Positions 51,129 through 61,557 are shown, counted from the stretch's first letter. The stretch is 64,000 nucleotides of DNA from Pseudomonas sp. WS 5079 (GCF_012985465.1 NZ_JAAQWN010000005.1:62001-126000), one strand, 5' to 3'. The notes: generated by a model not told the origin, from the sequence alone. Numbers and translations are program-made.

Positions 51129-52309
51129 GCTGCCGCCAACTGCGACTCGTCCGACTTGGGCCGCGCCAGCCAGTAACCCAACACCGCCAGCGGCGCGGTC
51201 GCCAGCATCACGATCACCGTGACCAGCAATGGCTGCTCCAGCAACGACGACACCAGCAGGCTGGCGACAAAGCACAAGCCCAGTTGCAGGGTGTTTTGCA
51301 GTGCCGCAGCCTTGCCGGAGTTTTCCGAAAACGGCATCAGCGCATTCGCCACTACAATCGGGTAGCTGGCGCCGTTGACCAGGGCCATCAAGCAGAACGG
51401 AATCAGCAAGGTGGTCAGCGTCGGCACCGTCAAGGTCGCTACCAAATACAGCGCCACCATGCTCACGCAATACGCCACCAGCAACCAGGGCAACAAGAGT
51501 TTGCCCTGGAACCGTTGCAAGGCGCTGCGGCAACTGTAGCCACCCACCAGAAACGCCAGGGTCGGCAGCACATAGCTCAGGCCGATGTCATTGGGGCTGT
51601 AGCCCATGCCACCGAGAATAAACGGCGAGGCCGTGAGCCAGGCGAAGAAGCTGGCGGAGCACGCGGCGAAGATCAGCACATTGCCGATGAACACCCGCGA
51701 CTTGAACAGTTGCCCGTAGCTCAGCCGGGCTTTTTCGCCGTCGGCGGCCAGGCGTTTGGGCATGGATTTGAGAAACAGGGTCGGTAATAGCAGCAACAGC
51801 GAAATACCCAGCAACACGGCGAAGATCGCCTGCCAGCCCCAGTGATTCAATACCACCGCGCCCAACAGCGGCGCCAGCGCCGGTGACAGGGACATCAGCG
51901 GCATGATGCTGGCAAACACCCGGTGCGCCTTGTCAGCCGGGTACCGGTCAATCACCAGCGCCTGCCAACTGACTGCGGCGCTGCACACCCCAATCGACTG
52001 TACAAAACGCAAGGCCAGCAGTTGCGGCGCGGTCTCGACCCAGAACATCCCCAGGCAGCCGAGCACGAACAGACTCAGGCCGGCCAACAGGATCGGCTTG
52101 CGCCCCAGGCGATCAGACAGCGGGCCCCAGAGCAGTTGCCCCACGGCAAAACCGGCGAGGAAGATGCTCAAACTGGCCCCCACCGCACCGGGGGGAATCT
52201 GCAAGTGTTCGCCCATGGCACCGAACGCGGGCAAGTACATATCCATGGCCAGATAGCCGAGCATGCTCAGCCCCGCCAGGTACCAGGTGAAACCAAAAGA
52301 GTTTTTCAT
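51125..52309 (-). CDS. punC: Purine nucleoside transporter PunC (Bcr/CflA MFS)
   Basis: A 394-residue, 12-helix MFS protein collinear with E. coli PunC (formerly YdhC) as I recall it: [20 protein letters not shown] at the start, [20 protein letters not shown] in loop 2-3, [20 protein letters not shown], and [20 protein letters not shown]. PunC imports purine nucleosides such as adenosine. ATG at 52307-52309 follows AAGG; an upstream in-frame start adds 10 non-conserved residues. Divergent from punR, exactly as in E. coli. Confidence 0.92.
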   Translation of the reverse strand: MKNSFGFTWYLAGLSMLGYLAMDMYLPAFGAMGEHLQIPPGAVGASLSIFLAGFAVGQLLWGPLSDRLGRKPILLAGLSLFVLGCLGMFWVETAPQLLALRFVQSIGVCSAAVSWQALVIDRYPADKAHRVFASIMPLMSLSPALAPLLGAVVLNHWGWQAIFAVLLGISLLLLLPTLFLKSMPKRLAADGEKARLSYGQLFKSRVFIGNVLIFAACSASFFAWLTASPFILGGMGYSPNDIGLSYVLPTLAFLVGGYSCRSALQRFQGKLLLPWLLVAYCVSMVALYLVATLTVPTLTTLLIPFCLMALVNGASYPIVVANALMPFSENSGKAAALQNTLQLGLCFVASLLVSSLLEQPLLVTVIVMLATAPLAVLGYWLARPKSDESQLAAA

Positions 52310-52431
52310 TGAAGCCTTGTTAGTCCTGCCATCAAACAATTTGCTGACTGGCGCCTATTATGAGGCTGACAGTTGCGCTGTGAAGCGATAATAATTGAAC
52401 ACTCTTATCAATATTTTTGAAGGCAATGCCC

Positions 52432-53349
52432 ATGTGGTCCGAATACTCCCTGGACGTGGTGGATGCCGTGGCCCGTCACGGCAGCTTTAGCGCCGCCGCC
52501 CAGGAACTGCACCGCGTACCCTCGGCCATCAGCTACACCGTACGGCAAATCGAAGAGTGGTTGGCGGTGCCGTTGTTTATCCGTCGCCACCGGGATGTGG
52601 AACTGACCCCCGCCGGCCGCCTGTTTATCGACGAGGCCCGTGGCGTGATGAAAACCATGCTGGGCACCCGCCGACTGTGCCAGCAAGTGGCCAATGGCTG
52701 GAGCGGCCAGCTGAAAGTGGCGGTGGATTCCATCGTCAAACAGCAACGCTGCCGGCAACTGGTGCTGGATTTCTATCGCCAGTTCCCGGAAGTGGAACTG
52801 CTACTGGAGTACGAGGTGTACAACGGTGTGTGGGATGCCCTGGCAGACGAGCGCACCGATATTGTGATCGGCGCCACCAGCGCGGTGCCGGTGGCCAGCC
52901 ACTTCACGTTTCGCGACATGGGCTTGTTGAACTGGCTATGCGTGGTCAGCGCCCGGCATCCGCTGGCACAGGTCGAGGGTTTGCTCAGCGACGATCAATT
53001 GCGGCCCTTTGCGTCGCTGTGCATGACCGACACCTCACGCAACCTGCCCAAGCGCGACACCTGGACCCTGGATAACCAGCGACGCCTGGTGGTCCCCAAC
53101 TGGGCCTCGGCCATGGATTGCCTGCAGGACGGGCTGTGCGTGGGCATGGTCCCGGCGCACCTGGTGCAGCCATTGATCGACAGCGGCGAACTGGCCGCCC
53201 TGGAACTGTCCCGGCCCTTCCCGGCCAGCCCGTCCTGCGTGGCCTGGGCCCAGGACAAACTGTCACCGGCCATGGCCTGGCTCCTGGACTACCTGGGAGA
53301 TAGCCAGACCATGAACCAGGAGTGGCTCAACGGGCCCGTTTCACAGTAA
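52432..53349 (+). CDS. punR: LysR-family regulator PunR
   Basis: A 305-residue LysR regulator nearly collinear with E. coli PunR (formerly YdhB): [20 protein letters not shown] at the start, then [21 protein letters not shown], and [20 protein letters not shown]. PunR activates punC in response to purine nucleosides. ATG at 52432 is 9 bases after GAAGG. It is convergent with, and overlaps by 9 bases, the aminotransferase gene. Confidence 0.92.
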   Translation: MWSEYSLDVVDAVARHGSFSAAAQELHRVPSAISYTVRQIEEWLAVPLFIRRHRDVELTPAGRLFIDEARGVMKTMLGTRRLCQQVANGWSGQLKVAVDSIVKQQRCRQLVLDFYRQFPEVELLLEYEVYNGVWDALADERTDIVIGATSAVPVASHFTFRDMGLLNWLCVVSARHPLAQVEGLLSDDQLRPFASLCMTDTSRNLPKRDTWTLDNQRRLVVPNWASAMDCLQDGLCVGMVPAHLVQPLIDSGELAALELSRPFPASPSCVAWAQDKLSPAMAWLLDYLGDSQTMNQEWLNGPVSQ

Positions 53350-54507
53350 CCGAGCGATGCCCCGCACAATCATCTCCACTTCCTTGCTATCCAGGGTCAG
53401 GGGCGGCAACAGGCGAATAACCTTGCCCCGCGTGACATTGAGTAACAATCCCTGTTCGCGTGCGGCCCGTTCGGCCAGGTCGCGCTGCGGCGTGGCCAGT
53501 TCAATGCCGATCATCAGTCCGCGCCCACGGATCGCCAGCACCTGCGGATGTTCGCTCAATTCCACCCGCAGCCGCGCCAGGAGGCGCTCGCCCTGACGCG
53601 CGGCGTTCTCCAGCAGGCCTTGTTCCTCGATGATATCCAGCACCGTACAGCCCACGCGACACGCCAGCGGATTACCGCCAAAGGTGCTGCCATGGCTGCC
53701 GGGGGTGAAGAGTTTGGCCACCGAGGCACGGGCCAGGCAGGCGCCAATCGGAATACCGTTGCCCAGACCTTTGGCCAGGGTCATGACTTCCGGGACAATG
53801 CCCTCCTGCTGGAAAGCAAACCATGTGCCGGTCCGGCCAATGCCAGTCTGGATCTCATCGAGCATCAATAACCAACCGTGCTGGCTGCAGTGGGCGCGCA
53901 AGGCCTGCAGATAACCCGGCGGGGCCAGTTGCACGCCACTTTCGCCCTGGATCGGTTCCAGCAATACAGCCACTATCCTGGGCCCGAACTCACGGGTCAC
54001 CGCGTCCAGTGCCGCCAGGTCGCCAAAGCCGACCTTGATGAAATCTCCCGGCAAGCGCTGGAACCCCAGGCGCACCGATGGCCCGTCGCTGGCGGCCATG
54101 GTGCCCAGGGTGCGGCCGTGGAAGGCGTTCTCCATGACCACCACCAGCGGCTGCTCGATGCCTTTTTTCCAGCCATGCAGACGCGCCAGTTTCAGCGCGG
54201 TTTCATTGGCTTCGGCGCCGGAGTTGTTGAAGAACGCCTGGTCCAGGCCGGATAGCCGGGCCAAGCGTTGGGCCAGGCGCTGCTGCCAGTCGATGCCATA
54301 CAAGTTGGAGGTATGCAACAGCAAGCCGGCCTGCTCGCTGATTGCCGCCGCCAGTCGCGGATGGGAGTGACCGACATTGGTCACGGCGACACCGGCCACG
54401 GCATCCAGGTACTCACGACCCTGCTGGTCCCACAGGCGGGTGCCCAGGCCACGGGTGAAGCTCAGGGGCAAGGGTTGATAGGTGTTCATCAGGCAAGCGG
54501 CGGTCAT
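53341..54507 (-). CDS. Acetylornithine-type class III aminotransferase
   Basis: A 388-residue class III PLP aminotransferase. [21 protein letters not shown], the [18 protein letters not shown] motif, [18 protein letters not shown] and the PLP lysine in [15 protein letters not shown] are all present. It resembles ArgD/AstC enzymes that transaminate N-acetylornithine or succinylornithine with 2-oxoglutarate. I chose the ATG at 54505-54507 because GGAG precedes it; earlier starts add non-conserved residues. Divergent from a LysR gene. Whether it serves arginine synthesis or another omega-amine cannot be decided. Confidence 0.88.
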   Translation of the reverse strand: MTAACLMNTYQPLPLSFTRGLGTRLWDQQGREYLDAVAGVAVTNVGHSHPRLAAAISEQAGLLLHTSNLYGIDWQQRLAQRLARLSGLDQAFFNNSGAEANETALKLARLHGWKKGIEQPLVVVMENAFHGRTLGTMAASDGPSVRLGFQRLPGDFIKVGFGDLAALDAVTREFGPRIVAVLLEPIQGESGVQLAPPGYLQALRAHCSQHGWLLMLDEIQTGIGRTGTWFAFQQEGIVPEVMTLAKGLGNGIPIGACLARASVAKLFTPGSHGSTFGGNPLACRVGCTVLDIIEEQGLLENAARQGERLLARLRVELSEHPQVLAIRGRGLMIGIELATPQRDLAERAAREQGLLLNVTRGKVIRLLPPLTLDSKEVEMIVRGIARLL

Positions 54508-54605
54508 GGCATCGGGCTCCATCGTAGTCAGGGCCTCAGTATCGTTAGCCACTCAAGCTGGATAAACTGCGCAGATCTGCAATGACTTTAAACCAAGGCT
54601 TGATA

Positions 54606-55511
54606 ATGGACCTGTTCCAGGCAATGACCGTCTACGTCAAAGTGGTGGAGACCGGCAGCATGACCGCAGCGGCCCAGGCGTGCGGCCTGTCGACCACCAT
54701 GGTCGGCAACCACCTACGCGCCCTGGAGCAACGCCTCGGCGTCAGCCTGCTCAAGCGCACTACCCGCAAGCAAAGCCTGACCGAGTTCGGCGGCCTTTAT
54801 TACCAGCGCTGCCTGGAGGTGCTGGGGTTGGTGGCCAACTCCGAGCAGTTGGCTGAACAGATCCACAGCGAGGCGCCACAAGGGCTGCTGCGCATCACCG
54901 CGCCGCCCGCGTTCGGTGCCGAGCGCCTGGCACCGGCGCTCAGCGAGTTCTCCCGGCGCTACCCGCAGATCCAGCTGTACGTGGTACTGAGCAATCAAGC
55001 GATGGATCTGATCGACAGCGGCTTCGACGTCGCAATCCGCCTGGGAGAGCTGCAGCCTTCCAGCCTGATCGCCCGGCCCTTGCAGGACTACACCATGACC
55101 CTGTGCGCGTCGCCGGATTACCTGGCCCGCCGGGGTACGCCGCAGCAGCCCATGGATTTGCAGGAGCATGACTGCCTGGCATTCGCCTACCCATCGACCG
55201 ATGACTGGCGCAACGCCGACAAACTCTGGCGCCTGCGGGGGGCAGCAGGTGAAGTCGAAGTCGCCGTATCCGGGCCCATGACCATCAACAGCTCCCAGGC
55301 CCTGCACCGCGCGGCCGTCGAAGGCATGGGCATCGTGATGCTGCCCGACGCGCTGGTTGGCGCCGACCTGCAGGCCGGCCGGCTGGTGGCGCTACTGCCA
55401 GGCTATCAGTCACCCTCGCGCTCGATGCACCTCTTATATGCACAGGATCGCTATCGCCTGCCCAAGCTGCGGGCCTTCGTCGACTTTGCGATCGAACAAT
55501 GGGCGCGCTAG
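54606..55511 (+). CDS. LysR-family regulator (CrgA/AaeR-like)
   Basis: A 301-residue LysR regulator of the large group with MDLFQAMTVYVKVVETGSMT starts and the ACGLSTTMVGNHLRALEQRLG recognition helix. The effector domain has PPAFGAERLAPALSEFSRRYP and GFDVAIRLGELQPSSLIARP. ATG at 54606 follows AAGGC. It is divergent from the acetylornithine-type aminotransferase and may regulate it. It overlaps the convergent HAD gene by 4 bases. Confidence 0.9.
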   Translation: MDLFQAMTVYVKVVETGSMTAAAQACGLSTTMVGNHLRALEQRLGVSLLKRTTRKQSLTEFGGLYYQRCLEVLGLVANSEQLAEQIHSEAPQGLLRITAPPAFGAERLAPALSEFSRRYPQIQLYVVLSNQAMDLIDSGFDVAIRLGELQPSSLIARPLQDYTMTLCASPDYLARRGTPQQPMDLQEHDCLAFAYPSTDDWRNADKLWRLRGAAGEVEVAVSGPMTINSSQALHRAAVEGMGIVMLPDALVGADLQAGRLVALLPGYQSPSRSMHLLYAQDRYRLPKLRAFVDFAIEQWAR

Positions 55512-56131
55512 AAACTCACTCCCAGGGCCTGTAGCTCACGACGGGTCTGCGCGGGTGATACGTGATGAATACCGTGCCAGCCCAGGGCGCTGGCGGCATG
55601 GGCGTTTTCGGCCACATCGTCGATAAACACCAGCTCCTCGGGCTGGATATCCGGCAGATGGGCGCACACCTGGTCGAGGCTGGCATGGTAGATCGCCGGG
55701 TCAGGCTTGATTAGCTTCACCTCGCCGGACACCACGATATTGCGAAAGTGTTTCAGGAAGGGATAGTTGGCGCGGGCGTAGGGGAAGGTTTCTGCGGACC
55801 AGTTGGTCAGGCCGAACAGCGGCACTTTGGCCTCATGCAAGTCTTCGAGTATCGCCACGCCGTCGGCGAGCGGGCCGCGCAGCATTTCATGCCAGCGGTC
55901 GTAGTAGGCCCGGATCAGCGCCTCATGTTGCGGGTGTTTGGCAATCAGGCTGTGGGTGCCTTCAGCCAGGGTGCGTCCAGCGTCCTGTTCGGTATTCCAG
56001 GCCTGGGTGCAGATGTTCTCGAGGAACCATTGGCGCTCCTCGTCACCGGTAATCAGTTTGCGGTACAGATGCTGCGGGCTCCAATCGAACAGGACACCGC
56101 CAAAGTCAAAAACTACTGCACGAATCGTCAT
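55508..56131 (-). CDS. HAD-superfamily hydrolase (YihX-like)
   Basis: A 207-residue HAD subfamily IA phosphatase. The nucleophile aspartate is in AVVFDFGGVLFDWSP, where the usual second Asp is Gly, as in YihX-type members. Motif II is LFGLTNWS, the motif III lysine is in GEVKLIKPDPAIY, and motif IV is VFIDDVAENAHAA. It probably dephosphorylates sugar phosphates or flavin nucleotides. It stands alone, 99 bases from fabV in the same direction. Confidence 0.88.
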   Translation of the reverse strand: MTIRAVVFDFGGVLFDWSPQHLYRKLITGDEERQWFLENICTQAWNTEQDAGRTLAEGTHSLIAKHPQHEALIRAYYDRWHEMLRGPLADGVAILEDLHEAKVPLFGLTNWSAETFPYARANYPFLKHFRNIVVSGEVKLIKPDPAIYHASLDQVCAHLPDIQPEELVFIDDVAENAHAASALGWHGIHHVSPAQTRRELQALGVSF

Positions 56132-56230
56132 GAAGATCCTCCGTTAGCCGAGTGTGATAACGGACGCAGTCTGGCACACCGAGGTCAAGAAGGGGCAAGC
56201 AAGGAAAGGTAGGACGGCTCCTACAAGGGG

Positions 56231-57424
56231 TTAAGCCTGGACCAGACCTTCGATCTTCACGGTCGGATTGACGTCAGCGTCGTAATCCACGCCATCAATC
56301 TCAAAACCGAACAGGCGCAGGAACTCTGCCTTGTAGCCGGCAAAATCGCTGATCTCGTTGACATTGTCATCGGTCACCTGGTTCCACAGCGCCGCCACGG
56401 CGTCCTGGACTTTCGGTTCCAGCTCAGCCAGGTCGGCACGCAGGCGGCCATCGGCGTCAAGCTTCGGCTCGCTGCCGTACAGGCTGTCCTTGAACAGGCC
56501 GTAGACCTGCTCGATGCAGCCTTCATGGGTGCCCTGCTCTTTCATCACCTTGAACAGCAGCGACAGGTACAGCGGCATGATCGGGATCGCCGAACTGGCC
56601 TGGGTAACCACGGCCTTGAGCACCGAGACACGGGCATCGCCCTTGAGTGCGGCGAGGTTGTCGCGCAGGGTCAGGACTTTCTTGTCGAGGTCTTTCTTGG
56701 CCTCGCCGATGGAGCCATTCCAATAGATATCCTGGGTCAGCTTTTCGCCCAGGTAGGTGAACGCGGTGGTCTTGGCGCCTTCGGCCAGCACGTCGGCGTC
56801 ACGCAGGGCGTCGATCCACAGCTGCCAGTCTTCGCCGCCCATCACTTTGACGGTGCCGTCGATTTCTTCCTGGGTCGCCGGCTCTAGCGTGGTGTCGACC
56901 ACAACGCCCTTGTCGGTGTTGATCCCACGCAGGGTCACGGCCTTGCCGATCGGCTTGAGGGTGGAGTTGTGCACCACGCCCTGCGGGTCGGTACGGCGTG
57001 GCGCGGCCAGGCTGTAGACCACCAGGTCGATCTTGCCCAGGTCTTTCTTGATGGTTTCGATGGTCAGGCGCTTGATCTCGTCAGAGAACGCATCGCCATT
57101 GATGCTCTTGGCGTACAGGCCTTTTTGTGCGGCAAACTTGTGGAAAGCGGCGCTGTTGTACCAGCCTGCAGAGCTGAGCTTGCCTTCTTCGCCTTCTTTT
57201 TCGAAAAACACACCAAGGGTGTCGGCGCCACAACCAAAAGCGGCACTGATACGCGCAGCCAGGCCGTAACCGGTGGACGCACCGAGCACCAGGACTTTCT
57301 TCGGGCCGCCTTCGATGGCACCGTGCTGGGTCACGTAGTCGATCTGCTCTTTGACGTTCGCTTCGCAGCCAACAGGGTGGGCGGTCACACAGATAAAGCC
57401 ACGAACCCGCGGTTTGATGATCAT
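56231..57424 (-). CDS. fabV: Enoyl-ACP reductase FabV
   Basis: A 397-residue Fab[21 protein letters not shown] at the N-terminus and [16 protein letters not shown] for NAD binding are diagnostic. The FabV active site Y-x8-K is intact in [10 protein letters not shown]. FabV reduces enoyl-ACP in fatty-acid elongation and is resistant to triclosan, in contrast to FabI. ATG at 57422-57424 follows GAGG. Pseudomonads commonly carry both fabI and fabV; fabI is not in this window. Confidence 0.97.
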   Translation of the reverse strand: MIIKPRVRGFICVTAHPVGCEANVKEQIDYVTQHGAIEGGPKKVLVLGASTGYGLAARISAAFGCGADTLGVFFEKEGEEGKLSSAGWYNSAAFHKFAAQKGLYAKSINGDAFSDEIKRLTIETIKKDLGKIDLVVYSLAAPRRTDPQGVVHNSTLKPIGKAVTLRGINTDKGVVVDTTLEPATQEEIDGTVKVMGGEDWQLWIDALRDADVLAEGAKTTAFTYLGEKLTQDIYWNGSIGEAKKDLDKKVLTLRDNLAALKGDARVSVLKAVVTQASSAIPIMPLYLSLLFKVMKEQGTHEGCIEQVYGLFKDSLYGSEPKLDADGRLRADLAELEPKVQDAVAALWNQVTDDNVNEISDFAGYKAEFLRLFGFEIDGVDYDADVNPTVKIEGLVQA

Positions 57425-57752
57425 AAAATTTCTGCCTCTTCCAAGGTGCCGATGGCCAATGGTGGCCATTACGGCGTCAATCGTACTGGTCTATGACGTC
57501 CGAAAAACCGAAGCGTCACGATAGTCGCAATTCTTCTGTTCGCAAAATCCAATCCACACTGGCCAAAGGCACTATATTTTTCCGACAAGGGCGTGAATTC
57601 AGCAAATTCTGCGGCATGATGAGGCAGAGCGGAGTTTGCGTCCTGCCTGTAGGGCAGGGAAAATGCCCGTCCTGTGCGACCGTATTCGGCGCTCGTCATC
57701 CTCATGCCACTGGCTGTTCAGCGCCCGGTGGCTGCGCTTTCAGGGAATAAGA
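57425..57752. other. fabV/ppnN divergent intergenic region (328 bp)
   Basis: No convincing coding sequence. A TATATT hexamer in CACTATATTTTTCC (near 57573) could be a plus-strand -10 with a weak -35. A small hairpin, CCTGCC / GGCAGG (57642-57658), lies in the probable ppnN leader. The leader from there to the ppnN start is about 95 bases, long enough for post-transcriptional control. Confidence 0.45.
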
Positions 57753-59126
57753 ATGCCTCAACGCCAAGTCATCAATGCCTCCGTCAGCCCCAAGGGCAGT
57801 CTCGAAACGCTGTCGCAACGTGAAGTCCAGCAACTGAGCGAAGCCGGTTCCGGCAGCATCTATACGCTGTTTCGCCAGTGCGCCCTGGCAATTCTCAACA
57901 CCGGCGCCCATATCGACAATGCCAAGACCATCCTCGACGCCTACAAGGACTTTGAAGTACGCATCCATCAACAGGATCGCGGCGTGCGCCTGGAACTGTT
58001 GAACGCGCCCGCCGACGCGTTCGTGGATGGCGAAATGATCGCCAGCACCCGGGAAATGCTGTTCAGCGCCCTGCGCGACATTGTCTACACCGAAAACGAG
58101 CTCGATAGCCAACGCATCGACCTGAGCACCTCCCAGGGCATCACCGACTACGTGTTCCACCTGTTGCGCAACGCGCGTACGCTGCGCCCCGGTGTCGAGC
58201 CGAAGCTCGTGGTGTGCTGGGGCGGGCACTCGATCAATACCGAAGAATACAAATACACCAAGAAAGTCGGGCACGAACTGGGCCTGCGCAGCCTCGATGT
58301 GTGCACCGGTTGCGGCCCGGGCGTGATGAAAGGCCCGATGAAGGGCGCGACTATTTCCCACGCCAAGCAACGCATCACCGGCGGGCGCTACCTGGGCCTC
58401 ACCGAGCCTGGCATCATCGCCGCCGAAGCGCCGAACCCGATCGTCAACGAACTGGTGATCCTGCCGGATATCGAAAAACGCCTGGAGGCCTTTGTGCGTG
58501 TCGGCCACGGCATCATTATCTTCCCGGGCGGTGCCGGTACGGCCGAAGAATTCCTGTACCTGCTGGGCATCCTCATGCACCCGGACAACCGTGACGTGCC
58601 CTTCCCGGTCATCCTCACCGGGCCAAAACAGGCAGCGCCGTACCTGCAACAGTTGCATGCGTTTGTCGGCGCGACCCTGGGTGAGGCGGCCCAGGCCCAC
58701 TACCAGATCATCATTGATGACCCCGCCGAAGTCGCCCGGCAGATGACCGCGGGCCTCAAGTCCGTCAAACAGTTCCGCCGCGAGCGCAACGATGCCTTCC
58801 ACTTCAACTGGCTGCTGAAGATCGACGAAGGCTTCCAGCGCCCGTTCGACCCGACCCACGCCAACATGGCCAGCCTGCAACTGAGCCATGCCCTGCCGCC
58901 CCATGAACTGGCGGCCAACCTGCGTCGGGCGTTCTCGGGGATTGTGGCGGGTAACGTCAAGGACAAGGGCATCCGCCTGATCGAACAGAACGGCCCGTAC
59001 GAGATCCACGGCGACCCGAGCATCATGAAGCCGCTGGATGAGCTGTTGAAGGCGTTTGTGGAGCAACACCGGATGAAACTGCCCGGTGGCGCGGCGTATG
59101 TGCCGTGCTATCGCGTGGTGCAGTAA
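57753..59126 (+). CDS. ppnN: Nucleotide 5'-monophosphate nucleosidase PpnN
   Basis: A 457-residue PpnN (formerly YgdH) protein. An N-terminal DUF4478-like domain is followed by the LOG-family core with LVVCWGGHSINTEEYKYTK, DVCTGCGPGVMKGPMKGA and the PGGxGTxxE motif in FPGGAGTAEEFLY. A C-terminal DUF3412-like domain completes it. It cleaves nucleoside monophosphates to base and ribose 5-phosphate, and in E. coli is activated by (p)ppGpp. ATG at 57753 follows GGGAATAAG. Divergent from fabV. Confidence 0.95.
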   Translation: MPQRQVINASVSPKGSLETLSQREVQQLSEAGSGSIYTLFRQCALAILNTGAHIDNAKTILDAYKDFEVRIHQQDRGVRLELLNAPADAFVDGEMIASTREMLFSALRDIVYTENELDSQRIDLSTSQGITDYVFHLLRNARTLRPGVEPKLVVCWGGHSINTEEYKYTKKVGHELGLRSLDVCTGCGPGVMKGPMKGATISHAKQRITGGRYLGLTEPGIIAAEAPNPIVNELVILPDIEKRLEAFVRVGHGIIIFPGGAGTAEEFLYLLGILMHPDNRDVPFPVILTGPKQAAPYLQQLHAFVGATLGEAAQAHYQIIIDDPAEVARQMTAGLKSVKQFRRERNDAFHFNWLLKIDEGFQRPFDPTHANMASLQLSHALPPHELAANLRRAFSGIVAGNVKDKGIRLIEQNGPYEIHGDPSIMKPLDELLKAFVEQHRMKLPGGAAYVPCYRVVQ

Positions 59127-59201
59127 GGCACATCGCCAGATCATAGGTTGGATTGCTTTAGGGCTGTCGGATGGGTGTCGAGGGTATGAAGGCGGACTAA
59201 G

Positions 59202-59336
59202 GTTTTACCTATTCAGACCAGCGACACCTACCATAGCGTCCAGGACCTCAAGGGCCTGATCCGCAAACCCGCCACGGCCGTCAGCATTGAACAGGTGAGC
59301 CAGGCAGTCGCCGCGCAGGGAGCAAAAGCGCGATGA
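59202..59336 (+). pseudogene. 3' remnant of an AbrB-type antitoxin gene
   Basis: One frame reads SDTYHSVQDLKGLIRKPATA, then VSIEQVSQAVAAQGAKAR and a stop at 59334-59336. This resembles the C-terminal toxin-neutralising tail of SpoVT/AbrB-fold antitoxins (..VKALKGMIRKP..VSIEEMNAAIAKQGA..). The N-terminal swapped-hairpin DNA-binding part is missing: an in-frame TGA lies at 59187-59189 and no start is visible. Only about 45 codons remain, so this is a relic. Confidence 0.65.
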
Positions 59337-59374
59337 TTGGCCAGGATACCTTGGCGTTGCTGCAACGGACCTGC
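59333..59374 (+). pseudogene. 5' remnant of a PIN-domain toxin gene
   Basis: An ATG at 59333 overlaps the antitoxin-like stop by 4 bases (ATGA), exactly the arrangement of vapBC-type operons. It reads MIGQDTLALLQR, close to the usual PIN start MIGLDTNVLLR. After about 12-14 codons the resemblance ends and a different secreted-protein gene begins, so the toxin body has been deleted. The match is short. Confidence 0.5.
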
Positions 59375-59420
59375 TTTGGTAAAACCTGTGTTCCACCGCC
59401 CTTATTAGAGACTGCCCAAC

Positions 59421-59795
59421 GTGCGCACGCTTCTGCTCGCTGCCCTGCTCCTGACACCCACCCTCGCCCTGGCAGAAACCATCGCCTGGCCGGACCTTCC
59501 AGAGACCTGTTTCGTCAGCGGCCGTTCTGCCACCAACGACGATGTCGACAATGGCTGTGCGGCGTTTCTGATCAATGTGAAAGGCAAGGCGGCAGGCACG
59601 CCCATCAAGCTGGAAATCCCCCAATACGCCATGCACGTCGAAGCGGGTACAGGCAAGGAGACGCCGGTGATCATCATCCAGGCGGAAGAGAACGGCGAGA
59701 TCAAGGCGGTTGGGTACAAGGAGCTAGGTACCGAACAATTGGGGGCGGCACTGCTCAAGGAAGTGCGGCTGCTGGGAACGAAAAAGCCCGGCTAA
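59421..59795 (+). CDS. Small exported protein, unknown function
   Basis: A 124-residue protein with a clear signal peptide (RTLLLAALLLTPTLALA, cleavage before ETIAW) from a GTG start. The mature part has two cysteines (ETCFVSG and DNGCAAF) that could form a disulfide, and a beta-rich IKLEIPQYAMHVEAG region. Probably periplasmic. The ribosome-binding site is weak. I do not recognise the family. It starts about 45 bases beyond the toxin remnant and ends before a bidirectional terminator shared with mqo. Confidence 0.68.
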   Translation: MRTLLLAALLLTPTLALAETIAWPDLPETCFVSGRSATNDDVDNGCAAFLINVKGKAAGTPIKLEIPQYAMHVEAGTGKETPVIIIQAEENGEIKAVGYKELGTEQLGAALLKEVRLLGTKKPG

Positions 59796-59832
59796 AGCCA
59801 GCCCAGTTGCGCTCCAATAAAGCTCCACAATC

Positions 59833-59870
59833 AAAAAACCCGCTGACCGTTACCGGTTCAGCGGGTTTTT
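59833..59870. terminator. Bidirectional intrinsic terminator between the small exported protein and mqo
   Basis: AAAAACCCGCTGA pairs with TCAGCGGGTTTTT around an 11-base loop that itself can pair (ACCG/CGGT). T-runs on both strands make it serve both convergent genes. Confidence 0.92.
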
Positions 59871-59910
59871 AACTGGCGACTCAATCCTGTTTCAGGACCT
59901 CGTCAACCGC

Positions 59911-61557
59911 TTACAGCGCGATGTCAGCCGCCGGCTTGCTCGGCTCGGCCGCAGGCTTGGCAGCCTCGGTCGCCTGTGGGGCAGCCATTTGCGGAATGGC
60001 TGGCGGAGGCGTCAGTTGCAGAACCTTGGCAGTGTAGGCCCATTCTTGCGCAACCCGCTCAGGGCTGCCGTTCAGCTTGGTGCCATAGCTCGGCACGATC
60101 TGCTTCAGCTTTTCCTGCCAGGCCGGGGTAGCGACCTTGTCCTTGAACACTTTTTCCAGCACGGTCAGCATGATCGGCGCTGCCGTGGACGCACCTGGCG
60201 ATGCACCCAACAGGCCGGCGATGGTGTTGTCGGCGGAGCTGACCACTTCGGTACCGAGTTTCAGGACGCCGCCCTGCTCTTCGTCACGCTTGATGATCTG
60301 CACACGCTGACCGGCTTGCCACAGGCGCCAGTCTTCTTTCTTGGCGTTCGGGAAGTACTCTTGCAGCGCCTTGAAGCGGTCGTCATCGGACTGCATCAGT
60401 TGGCCAGCGAGGTACTCGACCAGTGGGTATTCACGAATACCGACTTTGGTCATTGGCCAGATGTTGTGGGTGGTGGTGCTGGTCAGCAGGTCCAGGTACG
60501 AGCCTTCTTTGAGGAACTTGGTGGAGAAGGTCGCGAATGGGCCAAACAGGATCACGCGCTTGCCATCCAGCACGCGAGTGTCCAGGTGCGGTACCGACAT
60601 CGGTGGCGCGCCAACCGAAGCTTTACCGTAGGCCTTGGCCAGGTGCTGTTCGGCAATCGTTGGGTTCTCGGTCACCAGGAACGAGCCACCCACCGGGAAG
60701 CCTGCGTATTCCTTGGCTTCAGGAATGCCCGACTTCTGCAACAAGTGCAGGGCACCGCCGCCCGCGCCGATGAATACGAACTTGGCGTCGGTCTCGGTCT
60801 TGCTGCCGTCTTTCAGGTTTTTGTAGCTGACACGCCACGAACCGTCGGCGTTCTTGGTGATGTCCTGCACTTCGCTCGACAGTTTCAGGTCGAACTTGGG
60901 TGTGGTCTGCAGGTGAGCGACGAACTGGCGGGTGATCTCGCCGAAGTTCACGTCAGTACCGATTGGTGTCCAGGTCGCGGCGATTTTCTGGTTCGGGTCA
61001 CGCCCTTCCATCATCAGCGGAACCCACTTCTTGATCTGTACCGGATCTTCGGAATATTCCATGCCAGCAAACAGCGGGCTCGCCTGCAGCGCTTCGTAAC
61101 GCTTTTTCAGGAACTTGATGTTGTCATCGCCCCACACAAAGCTCATGTGCGGAGTGGAGTTGATGAACGAACGCGGGTTCTTCAGAACGCCTTGCTGAAC
61201 CTGCCACGACCAGAACTGGCGGGAGATCTGGAATGCTTCGTTGATCTCGACCGCTTTCGGGATCTCAACGGTGCCGTCCTTGTTTTCCGGGGTGTAGTTC
61301 AGCTCAGCCAGGGCCGAGTGACCGGTACCGGCGTTGTTCCAACCATTGGAGCTTTCTTCGGCGACGCCATCCAGGCGCTCGACCATCTCCATCGACCAAT
61401 CCGGCTGCAGCTCATTGAGCCATACACCCAGGGTCGCACTCATGATGCCGCCGCCGATCAGCAGCACATCGACTTTCTTTGCCTCTTCCGCCTGGACGGA
61501 AGTAATCCCCATCGACAAAGCCAGACCCAGCAGGGCAGTGTTCACTTTTTTAAACAT
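59911..61557 (-). CDS. mqo: Malate:quinone oxidoreductase
   Basis: A 548-residue Mqo. After the FAD-binding [20 protein letters not shown] come [25 protein letters not shown], and the [13 protein letters not shown] region near the C-terminus, all diagnostic. It oxidises malate to oxaloacetate and passes electrons to quinone. Unusually it has a signal-peptide-like N-terminus ([22 protein letters not shown]) and an alanine/proline-rich tail, features seen in one of the Pseudomonas mqo paralogs as I recall. ATG at 61555-61557 follows AGGTGC. Confidence 0.95.
   Translation of the reverse strand: MFKKVNTALLGLALSMGITSVQAEEAKKVDVLLIGGGIMSATLGVWLNELQPDWSMEMVERLDGVAEESSNGWNNAGTGHSALAELNYTPENKDGTVEIPKAVEINEAFQISRQFWSWQVQQGVLKNPRSFINSTPHMSFVWGDDNIKFLKKRYEALQASPLFAGMEYSEDPVQIKKWVPLMMEGRDPNQKIAATWTPIGTDVNFGEITRQFVAHLQTTPKFDLKLSSEVQDITKNADGSWRVSYKNLKDGSKTETDAKFVFIGAGGGALHLLQKSGIPEAKEYAGFPVGGSFLVTENPTIAEQHLAKAYGKASVGAPPMSVPHLDTRVLDGKRVILFGPFATFSTKFLKEGSYLDLLTSTTTHNIWPMTKVGIREYPLVEYLAGQLMQSDDDRFKALQEYFPNAKKEDWRLWQAGQRVQIIKRDEEQGGVLKLGTEVVSSADNTIAGLLGASPGASTAAPIMLTVLEKVFKDKVATPAWQEKLKQIVPSYGTKLNGSPERVAQEWAYTAKVLQLTPPPAIPQMAAPQATEAAKPAAEPSKPAADIAL

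Noticed and set aside
56195..56226. A further REP near the fabV 3' end (GGTAGGACGGCTCCTACAAGG)
   Set aside because: Only one half resembles a REP core and the partner arm is too degraded to call with confidence.
57702..59144. A 480-codon open frame antisense to ppnN
   Set aside because: ppnN is well supported over its whole length; this is a shadow frame.
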